Source: Bacteroidales bacterium M8
GTDB lineage: Bacteria > Bacteroidota > Bacteroidia > Bacteroidales > Muribaculaceae
Length of the DNA: 64,000 bases
Direction: 5' to 3'
Assembly (NCBI GenBank): GCA_001689495.1
Contig: LUJS01000035.1
Coordinates: 62,001-126,000, forward strand
Shown here: piece after piece, positions 35,921 to 46,196 of the stretch
How positions within the stretch are numbered: the first letter of the stretch is position 1
Layout: every line of letters starts with the position of its first letter
Program-made: the position numbers and the translations under genes
The notes under the pieces: model-generated
What the model saw: the letters and a program-made list of their open reading frames with translations, nothing else
Told to the model about the DNA's origin: nothing
Database searches by the model: none

Positions 35921-36655
35921 TTAGTTGTAGAGCAAAAATATTGTGGGCACTTTGTCGTAGTTGCAGGTTGTCTTGGCCCACTCTGATAAAGGCTTTGTTA
36001 TTACTGACTGTCGCGGCCCTGTGAGGTCCGAGGCCACGCACAACCGCAGTCCGCCGGGCAGCGTCGAGGCCAGTTCGGCTATCAGGCGGTTGTTGCGATA
36101 TGGCGTTTCGATGAATATCTGTGTCTGCCGGCGCTGTCTTATCATTTTCTCCATCTCGCGCAGGGCTGCCGTGCGTTCGCGCTGGTCGTGGGGCAGATAG
36201 CCGGCAAAGGCGAATGTCTGGCCGTTGAATCCCGACCCCATCAGGGCCAGCATGATGCTCGAGGGTCCGACCAGCGGCACAACCTTGAGGTGCTTGCGCT
36301 GGGCCACGGCCACGAGATCGGCCCCCGGGTCGGCCACGGCGGGGCAACCGGCCTCGGAGATGACCCCGACCGGCTCACCCTTGACGAGAGGGTCGAGCAT
36401 CGGGGGCACGTCCTGCACGGGCGTGTGCTCGTCGAGGGTGACGAAGCTGAGATCGTCGATGACTATCGACGGGTCGCATTTCTTGAGAAACCGTCGGGCT
36501 GTGCGTATGTTCTCGACCACAAAATGACGTATTCCGCGGATTATGTCGATGTTGGCCTGAGGTATGGCGACACTGACCGGCGCGTCGCTCATGGTCGAAG
36601 GGATCAGGTAGAGCGCCGGTTCTATTTTCTGCGTTTCTGTCGTGGTCGTGTTCAT
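35921..36655 (-). CDS. RsmI-like (tetrapyrrole methylase family) SAM methyltransferase
   Basis: Methyltransferase of 244 residues in the family of RsmI, which 2'-O-methylates 16S rRNA C1402. It has G-V-I-S-E-A-G-C-P-A-V-A-D-P-G near residue 100, V-V-P-L-V-G-P-S-S-I, and I-F-I-E-T-P-Y-R-N-N-R-L. The usual N-terminal L-Y-L-V-x-T-P-I-G-N is replaced by A-L-Y-L-I-P-S-T-M, and it lacks the extended C-terminal domain of E. coli RsmI, as do other Bacteroidetes members, so target identity is uncertain. It follows sufB by 18 bp. Confidence 0.8.
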   Translation of the reverse strand: MNTTTTETQKIEPALYLIPSTMSDAPVSVAIPQANIDIIRGIRHFVVENIRTARRFLKKCDPSIVIDDLSFVTLDEHTPVQDVPPMLDPLVKGEPVGVISEAGCPAVADPGADLVAVAQRKHLKVVPLVGPSSIMLALMGSGFNGQTFAFAGYLPHDQRERTAALREMEKMIRQRRQTQIFIETPYRNNRLIAELASTLPGGLRLCVASDLTGPRQSVITKPLSEWAKTTCNYDKVPTIFLLYN

Positions 36656-36673
36656 GGTCCTTGGTCCTGTTTT

Positions 36674-38131
36674 TCAGCCTACAGAGCCCTCGAGGGTTAT
36701 CTGGAGCAATTTCTGCGCCTCGACGGCAAACTCCATGGGCAGTTTGTTCATCACCTCGCGGGCATATCCGTTGACTATGAGGGCAATGGCCTCCTCGGTG
36801 GGGATGCCGCGCTGGTTGCAATAGAAGAGCTGGTCTTCGGAGATCTTAGAGGTCGTTGCCTCGTGCTCGACTATGGCCGAGTCATCGAGAATGTCTATGT
36901 ACGGGAATGTATGCGCGCCGCAGTGGCTGCCCATGAGCAGCGAGTCGCACTGCGTGTAGTTGCGGCATCCGGTTGCGCCGGGGGCCACCTTGACAAGTCC
37001 GCGGTACGAGTTCTCGGAGTGTCCGGCCGATATGCCCTTGGACACGATGGTCGATGTCGAGTTCTTGCCGATGTGTATCATCTTGGTGCCCGTGTCGGCC
37101 TGCTGGCGGTTGCGGGTCACGGCTACTGAATAGAACTCGCCGCGCGAATTGTCGCCCTGAAGCACGCACGAGGGATACTTCCAAGTGATGGCCGATCCGG
37201 TCTCGACCTGAGTCCACGAGAGCTTGGAGTGGTCGCCGCGACACAGGCCGCGCTTGGTGACGAAGTTGAAGACGCCTCCCCTGCCCTCGGCATCGCCCGC
37301 ATACCAGTTCTGCACGGTCGAGTACTTGACCTCGGCGCGGTCCTCGACGATAATCTCGACGATGGCCGCGTGGAGCTGGTTCTCGTCGCGCATCGGGGCG
37401 GTGCAGCCCTCGAGATAGCTGACGTATGCGTCGTCGTCGGCCACGATGAGGGTGCGCTCGAACTGACCGGTGCCGGCGGCGTTGATGCGGAAGTATGTCG
37501 AAAGCTCCATCGGGCAGCGTACACCCTTGGGGATGTAGACAAACGACCCGTCAGAGAACACGGCCGAGTTCAGTGCGGCATAGAAGTTGTCTCTGTACGA
37601 TACGACCGAGCCAAGATACTTCTTCACCAGATCGGGATAATCCTTGACGGCCTCCGATATGGAGCAGAAGATTATGCCCTTCTCGGCCAGTTTCTCGCGG
37701 TGGGTGGTCTTGACGCTGACCGAGTCCATGACCGCATCGACGGCCATGCCCGAGAGGAGTTTCTGCTCCTCGAGGGGGATGCCGAGACGGTTGAAGGTGT
37801 CGAGCACCTGCGGGTCAATGTCGTCAAGGCTCTTGGGGCCCTCCTTCTTGACAGGCTCGGCATAATAGCTGATGGCCTGAAAGTCAATCTCGGGCACCTT
37901 GAGGTGAGCCCACTCGGGCACCTCGAGGGTCTGCCAGTAGCGGAAAGCCTTGAGGCGGAATTCAAGGAGCCATTCGGGCTCCCCCTTTTTGGCCGAGATC
38001 AGCCTAACCACATCCTCGTTGAGGCCGCGGGGTATTATGTTGGTGTCGATGTCCGAGGTGAATCCATATTTGTATTCGCCCGAGGTGGCATCGCGCAGGG
38101 TGTCGTCGGTTTCGTTATTGATCTGTTCCAT
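36674..38131 (-). CDS. sufB: Fe-S cluster assembly protein SufB
   Basis: Scaffold subunit of the SUF iron-sulfur assembly machine, 485 residues. Family sequences are present: F-R-L-K-A-F near residue 60, R-C-P-M-E-L-S-T-Y-F-R-I-N, G-C-T-A-P and the C-terminal H-E-A-T-T-S-K-I-S-E-D-Q-L-F-Y. sufC and sufD, which usually sit directly beside sufB in Bacteroidota, are absent on both sides. It starts 2 bp after cvpA. Confidence 0.95.
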   Translation of the reverse strand: MEQINNETDDTLRDATSGEYKYGFTSDIDTNIIPRGLNEDVVRLISAKKGEPEWLLEFRLKAFRYWQTLEVPEWAHLKVPEIDFQAISYYAEPVKKEGPKSLDDIDPQVLDTFNRLGIPLEEQKLLSGMAVDAVMDSVSVKTTHREKLAEKGIIFCSISEAVKDYPDLVKKYLGSVVSYRDNFYAALNSAVFSDGSFVYIPKGVRCPMELSTYFRINAAGTGQFERTLIVADDDAYVSYLEGCTAPMRDENQLHAAIVEIIVEDRAEVKYSTVQNWYAGDAEGRGGVFNFVTKRGLCRGDHSKLSWTQVETGSAITWKYPSCVLQGDNSRGEFYSVAVTRNRQQADTGTKMIHIGKNSTSTIVSKGISAGHSENSYRGLVKVAPGATGCRNYTQCDSLLMGSHCGAHTFPYIDILDDSAIVEHEATTSKISEDQLFYCNQRGIPTEEAIALIVNGYAREVMNKLPMEFAVEAQKLLQITLEGSVG

Positions 38132-38133
38132 GA

Positions 38134-38637
38134 CTATTCTTGATTGGGAAGGACAGCCCCCACAATGCGGGGAGCGAGCCCTATCACCGCGGCCAGAGGT
38201 TTGCCGTCGCCGATCTTCGATGATTCACGCAGACCGGAGTCGGGAAATATGACCAGATAAACATTGAGGAGAAAGCTCACCATGATGAGGCACTTGCCTA
38301 TGTTGAGCAGGGCGCCGGCGATGCGGTCGAGCGGGCCGAGAAACACGGTGTGTACGGCCAGTCGGAGCATCTTGGACACCAGAATGACTGCATAGTAGGC
38401 AACGATATACAGCACGGCATAGGCCATGACGACGGCGCCGATATAGCTTGACGAGTATGCGTCGGGCTCTCCCTCGGGATATATGAGCCCGACGGCCTGC
38501 GGGCCGAGCATTCGGCAGGCTATGATGCCGATTATCACGGCCGCGATGGCGCCGATCTGGTGTATGAAGCCCTTGCTGAAGCCCCAGATGCCGGCAGCCA
38601 CGACTATGATTAGCAGTATGATGTCTATTGTTGCCAT
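38134..38637 (-). CDS. CvpA-family membrane protein
   Basis: Inner-membrane protein of 167 residues with four hydrophobic helices and the family's N-terminal pattern (I-D-I-I-L-L-I-I-V-V then G-F-S-K-G-F-I-H-Q-I-G). CvpA homologues are linked to colicin V export, bile tolerance and envelope homeostasis; the mechanism is unknown. Located 18 bp behind valS and 2 bp before sufB. Confidence 0.85.
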   Translation of the reverse strand: MATIDIILLIIVVAAGIWGFSKGFIHQIGAIAAVIIGIIACRMLGPQAVGLIYPEGEPDAYSSSYIGAVVMAYAVLYIVAYYAVILVSKMLRLAVHTVFLGPLDRIAGALLNIGKCLIMVSFLLNVYLVIFPDSGLRESSKIGDGKPLAAVIGLAPRIVGAVLPNQE

Positions 38638-38655
38638 TATGTTGAGCGGATTGGG

Positions 38656-41346
38656 TTAGCCGAGGGCAGCGAGATTTGCCTTGAGAGCCTCGAGCTTGGC
38701 GTTGGCGTCGGCGAGTTTCTTGCGCTCGGCCTCGACAACGGCGGCGGGGGCGTTGGACACGAAACGCTCGTTCGAGAGTTTCTTCTCGACCGATGCCTTG
38801 AAGCCCTCGTAATATGCTATGTCCTTGTTGAGCTTGGCTTTCTCGGCCTCGACATCAATACTGTCGAGCAGGGGTATGTTGAACTCGTCGGTGCCGACCA
38901 TGAACGATGCGGCTGCAGGGTCCTTGTCGGCGACGGTCTCGACCGATGCCAGCAGGGCCAGACGACTCACAACGTCGGCGAGAGCGACCTCGGTGTTGAT
39001 GGCACGGAGGGTGAGCTTGTCGCGCAGGGGGATGTTGCGCTGCGCACGCACGCTGCGCACGCCATTGACTATCTCCTTGGCCTTCTCGACGGCTGCGAGC
39101 AGGTCACGGTCGATGCACGTGGCCTCGGGCTGTGCGGCATACATGATGGACTCGCCGGGACGACGGTCGCCGATGTGCTGCCAGAGCTCCTCGGTGATGA
39201 AGGGCATGAACGGGTGGAGCAGGCGCAGCAGCGAGTCGAAGAATCCGATCGTGGCGTCGTATGTCTCGTCGTCAATGGGCTTCTGATAGTCGGGCTTGAC
39301 CATCTCGAGATACCACGACGAGAACTCGTCGCGGAACAGACGGTAGGCACCCATCAGGGCCTCGGAGATGCGGAACTTGTCGAACGAGTCGTTTATCTCC
39401 TCGACAGACTCGGCCAGCTTGGAGCCGAACCACTTGATGGCGGTGGCGGCATGGGCGGGCTGCGCGAGGGTGCGGTCTACCTGCCAGCCCTTGACGAGAC
39501 GGAAGGCGTTCCAGATCTTGTTGCAGAAGTTGCGACCGTTCTCGCAGAGCGACTCGTCGAACATGATGTCATTGCCTGCGGGCGCCGAGAGCATCATACC
39601 CATGCGCACGCCGTCGGCGCCGTACTGTGCGATGAGGTCGAGCGGGTCGGGCGAGTTGCCGAGGCTCTTGGACATCTTGCGACCTATCTTGTCGCGGACG
39701 ATGCCGGTGAAATATACGTTCTTGAAGGGCTCCTCGCCTACATACTCGTATCCGGCCATGATCATGCGGGCCACCCAGAAGAAGATGATGTCCGGGCCGG
39801 TGACCAGCGTTGCGGTGGGATAGTAGTATTTTATCTCCTCGTTGCCGGGGTTGTTGATGCCGTCGAACAGGGTGATGGGCCAAAGCCACGACGAGAACCA
39901 TGTGTCGAGGGCACCTTCGTCCTGACGCAGGTCGTCGGCCTTGAGGCCCTCGCAGCCCGCGATGGCGTTGACCTTGGCGAGCGCCTTGTCGGCATCCTCG
40001 GCGACAACGAACTTCTCCTCGCCGTCGGCGGGATCGGTATAGTAATATGCGGGAATGCGGTGGCCCCACCAGAGCTGGCGCGAGATACACCAGTCCTGAA
40101 TGTTCTCAAGCCAGTTGCGGTATGTGGTCTTGTATTTTTCGGGCACGAAACGAATCACGTTGTCCATGACGGGCGAGAGCGACATGTCTGCAAAGTGCTT
40201 CATGCTGACGAACCACTGCAGCGACAGCCTCGGCTCGATGGGCACCTTGGTGCGCTCCGAGAGGCCGATGTTGTTGGTATAGTCCTCGACCTTTTCGAGC
40301 AGGCCGGCCTTGGCGAGATCCTCGGCGATGGCATTGCGGCACTCAAAGCGGTCCATGCCGACATACATGCCCGCACATTCGGCCACGGTGGCGTCGTCGT
40401 TGAAGATGTCGATGACCTCGAGGTTGTGTTTCTTGCCCAGCATCTCGTCGTTCTTGTCGTGGGCGGGAGTGACCTTGAGGCAGCCGGTGCCGAACTCGAT
40501 GTCGACATAGCGGTCCTCGATCACGGGTATCACGCGGTTGACGAGGGGTACTATGACCTTGTGGCCCTTGAGCCAAGTGTTCTTGGGGTCCTTGGGGTTG
40601 ATGCACATGGCCGTGTCGCCCATGATTGTCTCGGGGCGCGTGGTGGCCACGACGGCATAGCGGCGGCCGTCGGCATCGGTGTGTATCACCTCGCCCTCGG
40701 CTGCGGCGGCCTTGACGGCATCGTCGTCGGCCAGATAATAGCGCAGGTAATAGAGCTTGGCCTGTTCGGTCTCGTAGAATACCTCGTCGTCCGAGATGGC
40801 GGTGAGGTTCTGGGGATCCCAGTTGACCATGCGCAGGCCGCGGTATATCAGGCCCTTGTCATAGAGGTCGCAGAACACCTTGGTCACGGCCTTCGAGCGC
40901 TCCTCGTCCATGGTGAACGCCGTGCGCTCCCAGTCGCACGAGGCGCCCAGCTTGCGCAGCTGGCTCAGGATGATGCCGCCGTGCTTGTGTGTCCAGTCCC
41001 AAGCGTGCTCAAGGAACTGCTCGCGGGTCAGATCGGTCTTCCTGATACCCTCGGCGGCGAGCTTGGCTATCACCTTGGTCTCCGTCGAGATGGAAGCGTG
41101 GTCGGTGCCGGGCACCCACAGCGCATTCTTGCCCATCATGCGGGCGCGACGCACCAGAATGTCCTGAATCGTATTGTTGAGCATGTGGCCCATGTGGAGC
41201 ACGCCGGTCACGTTGGGCGGCGGTATCACGATTGTGTAAGGCTCGCGGGCATCCGGCTCGGAATGGAACAGACGATGCTCCATCCAATAGGCATACCATT
41301 TGTCTTCTACTGCACTCGGGTCATATTTCGATGCTAATTCTTCCAT
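38656..41346 (-). CDS. valS: Valine-tRNA ligase
   Basis: Class I synthetase charging tRNA-Val, 896 residues from the ATG at 41344-41346 (M-E-E-L-A-S-K-Y-D-P). Active-site motifs P-P-N-V-T-G-V-L-H-M-G-H near residue 40 and K-M-S-K-S-L-G-N near residue 560, a CP1 editing domain between them (W-V-P-G-T-D-H-A; T-T-R-P-E-T), the anticodon domain, and a C-terminal coiled coil rich in K/E. An open frame 11 codons longer starts inside the -7 box and is not used. Heads the five-gene minus-strand group. Confidence 0.97.
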   Translation of the reverse strand: MEELASKYDPSAVEDKWYAYWMEHRLFHSEPDAREPYTIVIPPPNVTGVLHMGHMLNNTIQDILVRRARMMGKNALWVPGTDHASISTETKVIAKLAAEGIRKTDLTREQFLEHAWDWTHKHGGIILSQLRKLGASCDWERTAFTMDEERSKAVTKVFCDLYDKGLIYRGLRMVNWDPQNLTAISDDEVFYETEQAKLYYLRYYLADDDAVKAAAAEGEVIHTDADGRRYAVVATTRPETIMGDTAMCINPKDPKNTWLKGHKVIVPLVNRVIPVIEDRYVDIEFGTGCLKVTPAHDKNDEMLGKKHNLEVIDIFNDDATVAECAGMYVGMDRFECRNAIAEDLAKAGLLEKVEDYTNNIGLSERTKVPIEPRLSLQWFVSMKHFADMSLSPVMDNVIRFVPEKYKTTYRNWLENIQDWCISRQLWWGHRIPAYYYTDPADGEEKFVVAEDADKALAKVNAIAGCEGLKADDLRQDEGALDTWFSSWLWPITLFDGINNPGNEEIKYYYPTATLVTGPDIIFFWVARMIMAGYEYVGEEPFKNVYFTGIVRDKIGRKMSKSLGNSPDPLDLIAQYGADGVRMGMMLSAPAGNDIMFDESLCENGRNFCNKIWNAFRLVKGWQVDRTLAQPAHAATAIKWFGSKLAESVEEINDSFDKFRISEALMGAYRLFRDEFSSWYLEMVKPDYQKPIDDETYDATIGFFDSLLRLLHPFMPFITEELWQHIGDRRPGESIMYAAQPEATCIDRDLLAAVEKAKEIVNGVRSVRAQRNIPLRDKLTLRAINTEVALADVVSRLALLASVETVADKDPAAASFMVGTDEFNIPLLDSIDVEAEKAKLNKDIAYYEGFKASVEKKLSNERFVSNAPAAVVEAERKKLADANAKLEALKANLAALG

Positions 41347-41376
41347 TGTGACGGTTGATTTTGGGAAATTTTGGCA

Positions 41377-41384
41377 CAAAATTA
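41377..41384 (-). promoter_or_regulatory. -7 box of valS
   Basis: Minus-strand TAATTTTG; transcription should begin near 41371, which rules out the longer valS frame. Confidence 0.6.
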
Positions 41385-41430
41385 CAAAAAAACACCGACA
41401 TTTCGGACTATTATTGCATTAAATTAGGTC

Positions 41431-41456
41431 AAAAAACCCTCGCAACCGCCCGAGGG
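41431..41456 (-). terminator. Intrinsic terminator behind the GH28 gene
   Basis: Minus-strand 6-bp stem (41437-41442 with 41451-41456), 8-nt loop, followed by T6. Confidence 0.8.
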
Positions 41457-41488
41457 GCTGAATCCCCGCCCCGACAGTGGCATGCAAA

Positions 41489-41533
41489 CGGCCCGGCGCC
41501 TGATGCCAAATGGCATTCGGGGGCACCGGGCCG
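41489..41533. terminator. Long hairpin behind the GH28 gene
   Basis: Stem of 12 bp with one mismatch (41489-41500 with 41522-41533) and a further ATGCCA/TGGCAT pairing inside. It lies between the GH28 stop codon and the T6 terminator. Confidence 0.7.
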
Positions 41534-41556
41534 GATTAAATCGTATGTCAGTCCGA

Positions 41557-43098
41557 TTACATGTCTATGTCCTTGTTGGTGCCTTTATAGACCACCGGGT
41601 CGGCGTCGGGAGAAGTGAAGGTGCAACCCTTGAACGTGGCGTCGGTGACGTTGTTGATGGTCATGGCGGGACCCGAGACGGGGGTTATCGAGACGTTGTC
41701 GAAACGTATCTCCTTGGACTCGGAGAGGAGCCCACCCTCACGGGCGGTGAAGAGCGAGTTGGACACGTGGATGTTCTCGATGGGCATTTCGGGAATACCG
41801 TTGAACTTCAGCGCCTTGCCCGAGTTGCGCGAGGTGACGCCGTTGATGAATATGTCGCGGAACTGAGGGGTGGTCTCGTCGACGGGAGGAATCTCGGTGA
41901 GCGGGGTGAACACCCAGTAATAGAGGTCGAAGGTGATGGCGTCGCCGGCGATGTCGAGCATGTTGACATTGTCGATGTGGATGTTCTTGACGACGCCGCC
42001 GCGCCCGCGGGTGCTCTTGAAGCGCAGGCCGATGTCGGTGCCGATGAACTCGCAATCCTTGACCGAGACGTTGCTGACTCCGCCCGACATCTCGCTGCCG
42101 ACCACGAATCCGCCGTGACCGTGAAACACGCGACAGTCGCGCACGATGACATTCTCGGTGGGGATGCCGCGGCGACGGCCGGCCTCATCCTTGCCCGACT
42201 TGAGGCAGATGGCGTCATCGCCGCAATCGAGCGTGGTGCGATAGATTATTACGTTCTTGCACGACTCGATGTCGAGTCCGTCGCCGTTGACGGCATAGAC
42301 CGGATTCTTTACGAAGATGTTGTCTATGATAAGATTCTCGCACATCAGCGGATGGATGTTCCACGCCGGAGAGTTCTGGAACGTCACCCCCTCGAGCAGC
42401 ACGTTGCGACAGCCGGTGAGCTGTATCATCACGGGGCGCTGATAGCGCTTGATGCGCTCGGCCTGCTCGCGTGTCAGCTCGGCACGCTTCTCGTGCAGGG
42501 GGATGCCGTCGATATAGCTCTGCGAGGGATACCAAGTGTCGCCGTCGACTATGCCACCCTTGGACAGATAGTTGTTCCACTCGTCCTTGGTCAGCTGTCC
42601 CTTGCGGACGGGGCGCCACACGCTGCCGTTGCCGTCGATGACACCCTCGCCCGTGATGGCCACGTTCTCGAGGTCTCGTCCCGAGATGGGCGACTGGGCG
42701 CGCCACGCCTCGAAACCCTCGTAGACCACATAGACCATCTTATAAAGCGTATCGTCGCCCGAGAATGTCAGTATGGCACCGCGGTCGAGGTGCAGGTTGA
42801 TGTTCGACTTCAGCTCTATCGGGCCCGTGAGCCAGACACCGGCGGGGACTACAAGCGTTCCCCCACCCTGCGACGAGAGAGACTTTATGGCTTTGGAGAA
42901 AGCGTCAGAGTTGAGCGTGACGCCGTCACCGACACCGCCGAAGTCGACGAGCGACACCGAACGGTCGGCAAAGACTGGACGGTCTATGACGGGCATCTCG
43001 AACTGCAGTCCGTCATAAAGATGCGAGTATGCCGATTCGGCATGCGAAGTGGCCGAAAGGGCGAGCATGGCGGCGACGGCCAAAAGGGAAAATTTCAT
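41557..43098 (-). CDS. Secreted glycoside hydrolase family 28 (polygalacturonase-like)
   Basis: Parallel beta-helix hydrolase of 513 residues that cleaves alpha-1,4 galacturonic acid linkages in pectin or rhamnogalacturonan. Signal peptide M-K-F-S-L-L-A-V-A-A-M-L-A-L-S, cleaved about residue 20. The four GH28 signatures occur in order: N-G-D-G-L-D, C-G-D-D-A-I (general acid/base aspartates), G-H-G-G-F and R-F-K-S. No SusC/SusD pair, sulfatase or other CAZyme is beside it, so it is not in a classical PUL. Rhamnose released from pectic backbones could feed the rha operon 30 kb away (inference). Confidence 0.92.
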   Translation of the reverse strand: MKFSLLAVAAMLALSATSHAESAYSHLYDGLQFEMPVIDRPVFADRSVSLVDFGGVGDGVTLNSDAFSKAIKSLSSQGGGTLVVPAGVWLTGPIELKSNINLHLDRGAILTFSGDDTLYKMVYVVYEGFEAWRAQSPISGRDLENVAITGEGVIDGNGSVWRPVRKGQLTKDEWNNYLSKGGIVDGDTWYPSQSYIDGIPLHEKRAELTREQAERIKRYQRPVMIQLTGCRNVLLEGVTFQNSPAWNIHPLMCENLIIDNIFVKNPVYAVNGDGLDIESCKNVIIYRTTLDCGDDAICLKSGKDEAGRRRGIPTENVIVRDCRVFHGHGGFVVGSEMSGGVSNVSVKDCEFIGTDIGLRFKSTRGRGGVVKNIHIDNVNMLDIAGDAITFDLYYWVFTPLTEIPPVDETTPQFRDIFINGVTSRNSGKALKFNGIPEMPIENIHVSNSLFTAREGGLLSESKEIRFDNVSITPVSGPAMTINNVTDATFKGCTFTSPDADPVVYKGTNKDIDM

Positions 43099-43128
43099 GG
43101 CAAAGAGTTTAAGGTGGTAAATTTTTCA

Positions 43129-43136
43129 CAAATGTA
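43129..43136 (-). promoter_or_regulatory. -7 box of the GH28 gene
   Basis: Minus-strand TACATTTG 30 nt before the ATG, divergent from the YhcH-family promoter 46 bp away. Confidence 0.5.
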
Positions 43137-43181
43137 GCGATTTTTCTCCACAAACTATGGGCGCGGTTGATGGATAATGCT

Positions 43182-43189
43182 TAAATTTG
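43182..43189 (+). promoter_or_regulatory. -7 box of the YhcH-family gene
   Basis: TAAATTTG 32 nt before the ATG; -33 not clear. Confidence 0.5.
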
Positions 43190-43221
43190 CATAATCATCA
43201 ACCAAACCTTTTGAAAATATC

Positions 43222-43770
43222 ATGTCAGAATCCAAAAAGTTCACACCCGCCGAGGCAAAGGCATGGGTAGAAAGCCGCGAATGGGCCAACGGCTGGGACG
43301 TCAATGCAGACGCTTCGATCGATGCCGTGGAATTTGCAAATCAGTATGCAGCAAACAAGGAGCTGTGGGACGCGCTCTTCACATTCCTGAAAAACGCCGA
43401 CCTCGACACCATCGAGGCAGGCAAGCACGAGATTATCCCCGGTCGCGTGTGGGTGAACATACTCGAATACACCCCCAAGGACGCCAAGAACACCAAGATC
43501 GAGTCTCACAAGAACTTCATCGACCTGCAGTACACATTCGTGGGCGAGGAGCTGATGGGTCTCGCCGGCAAGGTGACCCCGACAGGCCCCTACGATCCCG
43601 TCAAGGACAAGACCAACTATACTACCGACGAGGAGATTGTCTACTCTCCCGCCCCCAAGGACAGATTCTTCCTCTACTTCCCCAAAGACATGCACCAGCC
43701 TTCGGTGACTGCCGTAGAGCCCGCCGTGCCCTCGCGCAAGGTTGTAGGCAAAATCGAGTACAAGCACTGA
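43222..43770 (+). CDS. YhcH/YjgK/YiaL family protein
   Basis: Cupin-like protein of 182 residues. Conserved family stretches: G-K-H-E-I-I-P-G-R-V-W-V-N near residue 68, E-S-H-K-N-F-I-D-L-Q-Y near residue 95, and F-F-L-Y-F-P-K-D-M-H-Q-P-S near the C-terminus, including the metal-ligand His/Glu positions. Members occur in sialic-acid and other sugar-acid catabolic operons, where an anomerase role has been proposed. Here it is monocistronic, divergent from a pectinase, so a link to uronic-acid metabolism is possible but unproven. Confidence 0.88.
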   Translation: MSESKKFTPAEAKAWVESREWANGWDVNADASIDAVEFANQYAANKELWDALFTFLKNADLDTIEAGKHEIIPGRVWVNILEYTPKDAKNTKIESHKNFIDLQYTFVGEELMGLAGKVTPTGPYDPVKDKTNYTTDEEIVYSPAPKDRFFLYFPKDMHQPSVTAVEPAVPSRKVVGKIEYKH

Positions 43771-43794
43771 TTAGGCGGATAGGCCACCATACGA

Positions 43795-43827
43795 AACCGG
43801 CGCCTGCGATGCAAGCGCCGGTTTTTT
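43795..43827. terminator. Terminator between two convergent genes
   Basis: Perfect 9-bp stem 43795-43803 with 43815-43823, 11-nt loop, T6 on the plus strand. Serves the YhcH-family gene and touches the stop of the acidic-protein gene on the minus strand. Confidence 0.85.
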
Positions 43828-44165
43828 CATATTCCGACAGGACCATCCTCGGTGATGAAACCAGAATAAGGAATGCTCTCATCCCATTCTTCATCAAGCT
43901 CGGACTCCTCGTCATATTCGTCGTCATCTTCATACTCCTCGTCTTCCTCATCCTCGTCAAGATCCTCATCGTCGTCCGTCCAGTCGTCATCGTCGTCAAG
44001 GTCATCGTCGCCAAAGTCAAGGAGGTCGATACCGTCGTCGCCGAAGAGATCGGACAGTTCGCCGGTATTCATGTGATAGGAGTAGTCGACCTCCATGTCG
44101 TGGGCCGGATCGCCGTTATAGCTGTTGAGGTCGCCATAACCGCCAAAGTCATCGTATTCGCACAT
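43827..44165 (-). CDS. Hyperacidic protein lacking Lys and Arg
   Basis: Hypothetical protein of 112 residues from the ATG at 44163-44165 (M-C-E-Y-D-D-F-G-G). By my count 51 residues are Asp/Glu, with no lysine or arginine at all and only two histidines. A D/E-only core (about 60-105) is flanked by hydrophobic/aromatic segments (L-S-D-L-F, I-D-L-L-D-F-G, S-I-P-Y-S-G-F-I). No signal peptide. A start 15 codons upstream would add a basic stretch overlapping the typA terminator, and is less likely. Not a recognised family; the repetitive GAC/GAT/GAG codons also make chance expansion possible. Confidence 0.65.
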   Translation of the reverse strand: MCEYDDFGGYGDLNSYNGDPAHDMEVDYSYHMNTGELSDLFGDDGIDLLDFGDDDLDDDDDWTDDDEDLDEDEEDEEYEDDDEYDEESELDEEWDESIPYSGFITEDGPVGI

Positions 44166-44187
44166 ACAGGTTGGTTGTTTAGGTGTG

Positions 44188-44222
44188 AAAAACCGCACCT
44201 CCGGCGACATCCGGAAGTGCGG
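44188..44222 (-). terminator. Intrinsic terminator of typA
   Basis: Stem of 12 bp with one mismatch, 44193-44204 with 44211-44222, 6-nt loop, T5 on the minus strand. Confidence 0.85.
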
Positions 44223-44251
44223 GGGTCTATGATGTTAACGTGATGGCAGGG

Positions 44252-46048
<1,797 letters not shown>

Positions 46049-46077
46049 CTTGTTGTCTTCAGAATTTTTTCAAGGTG

Positions 46078-46085
46078 CAAAGTTA
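46078..46085 (-). promoter_or_regulatory. -7 box of typA
   Basis: Minus-strand TAACTTTG 29 nt before the ATG. Confidence 0.55.
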
Positions 46086-46118
46086 CGAATTTTCCTCAAC
46101 CCCACCAAACTTATCAGC

Positions 46119-46165
46119 AAAAACAGAACGGCCTCCGGTCTGCATGGTGCAGAACGGAGGCCGTT
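46119..46165 (-). terminator. Intrinsic terminator of fba
   Basis: Perfect 11-bp stem 46127-46137 with 46155-46165; the loop holds a second short stem; T5 follows on the minus strand. Confidence 0.8.
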
Positions 46166-46196
46166 ATTATGATTCAGGCGTCAATAGCCGATGCTA

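Noticed and set aside
39175..41337. 720-codon plus-strand frame opposite valS
   Set aside because: Antisense shadow produced by strong G/C bias at third positions; composition (V/L/G/H) is that of an antisense frame and valS is unambiguous.
41482..43137. 551-codon plus-strand frame opposite the GH28 gene
   Set aside because: Same antisense effect; the GH28 motifs fix the coding strand.
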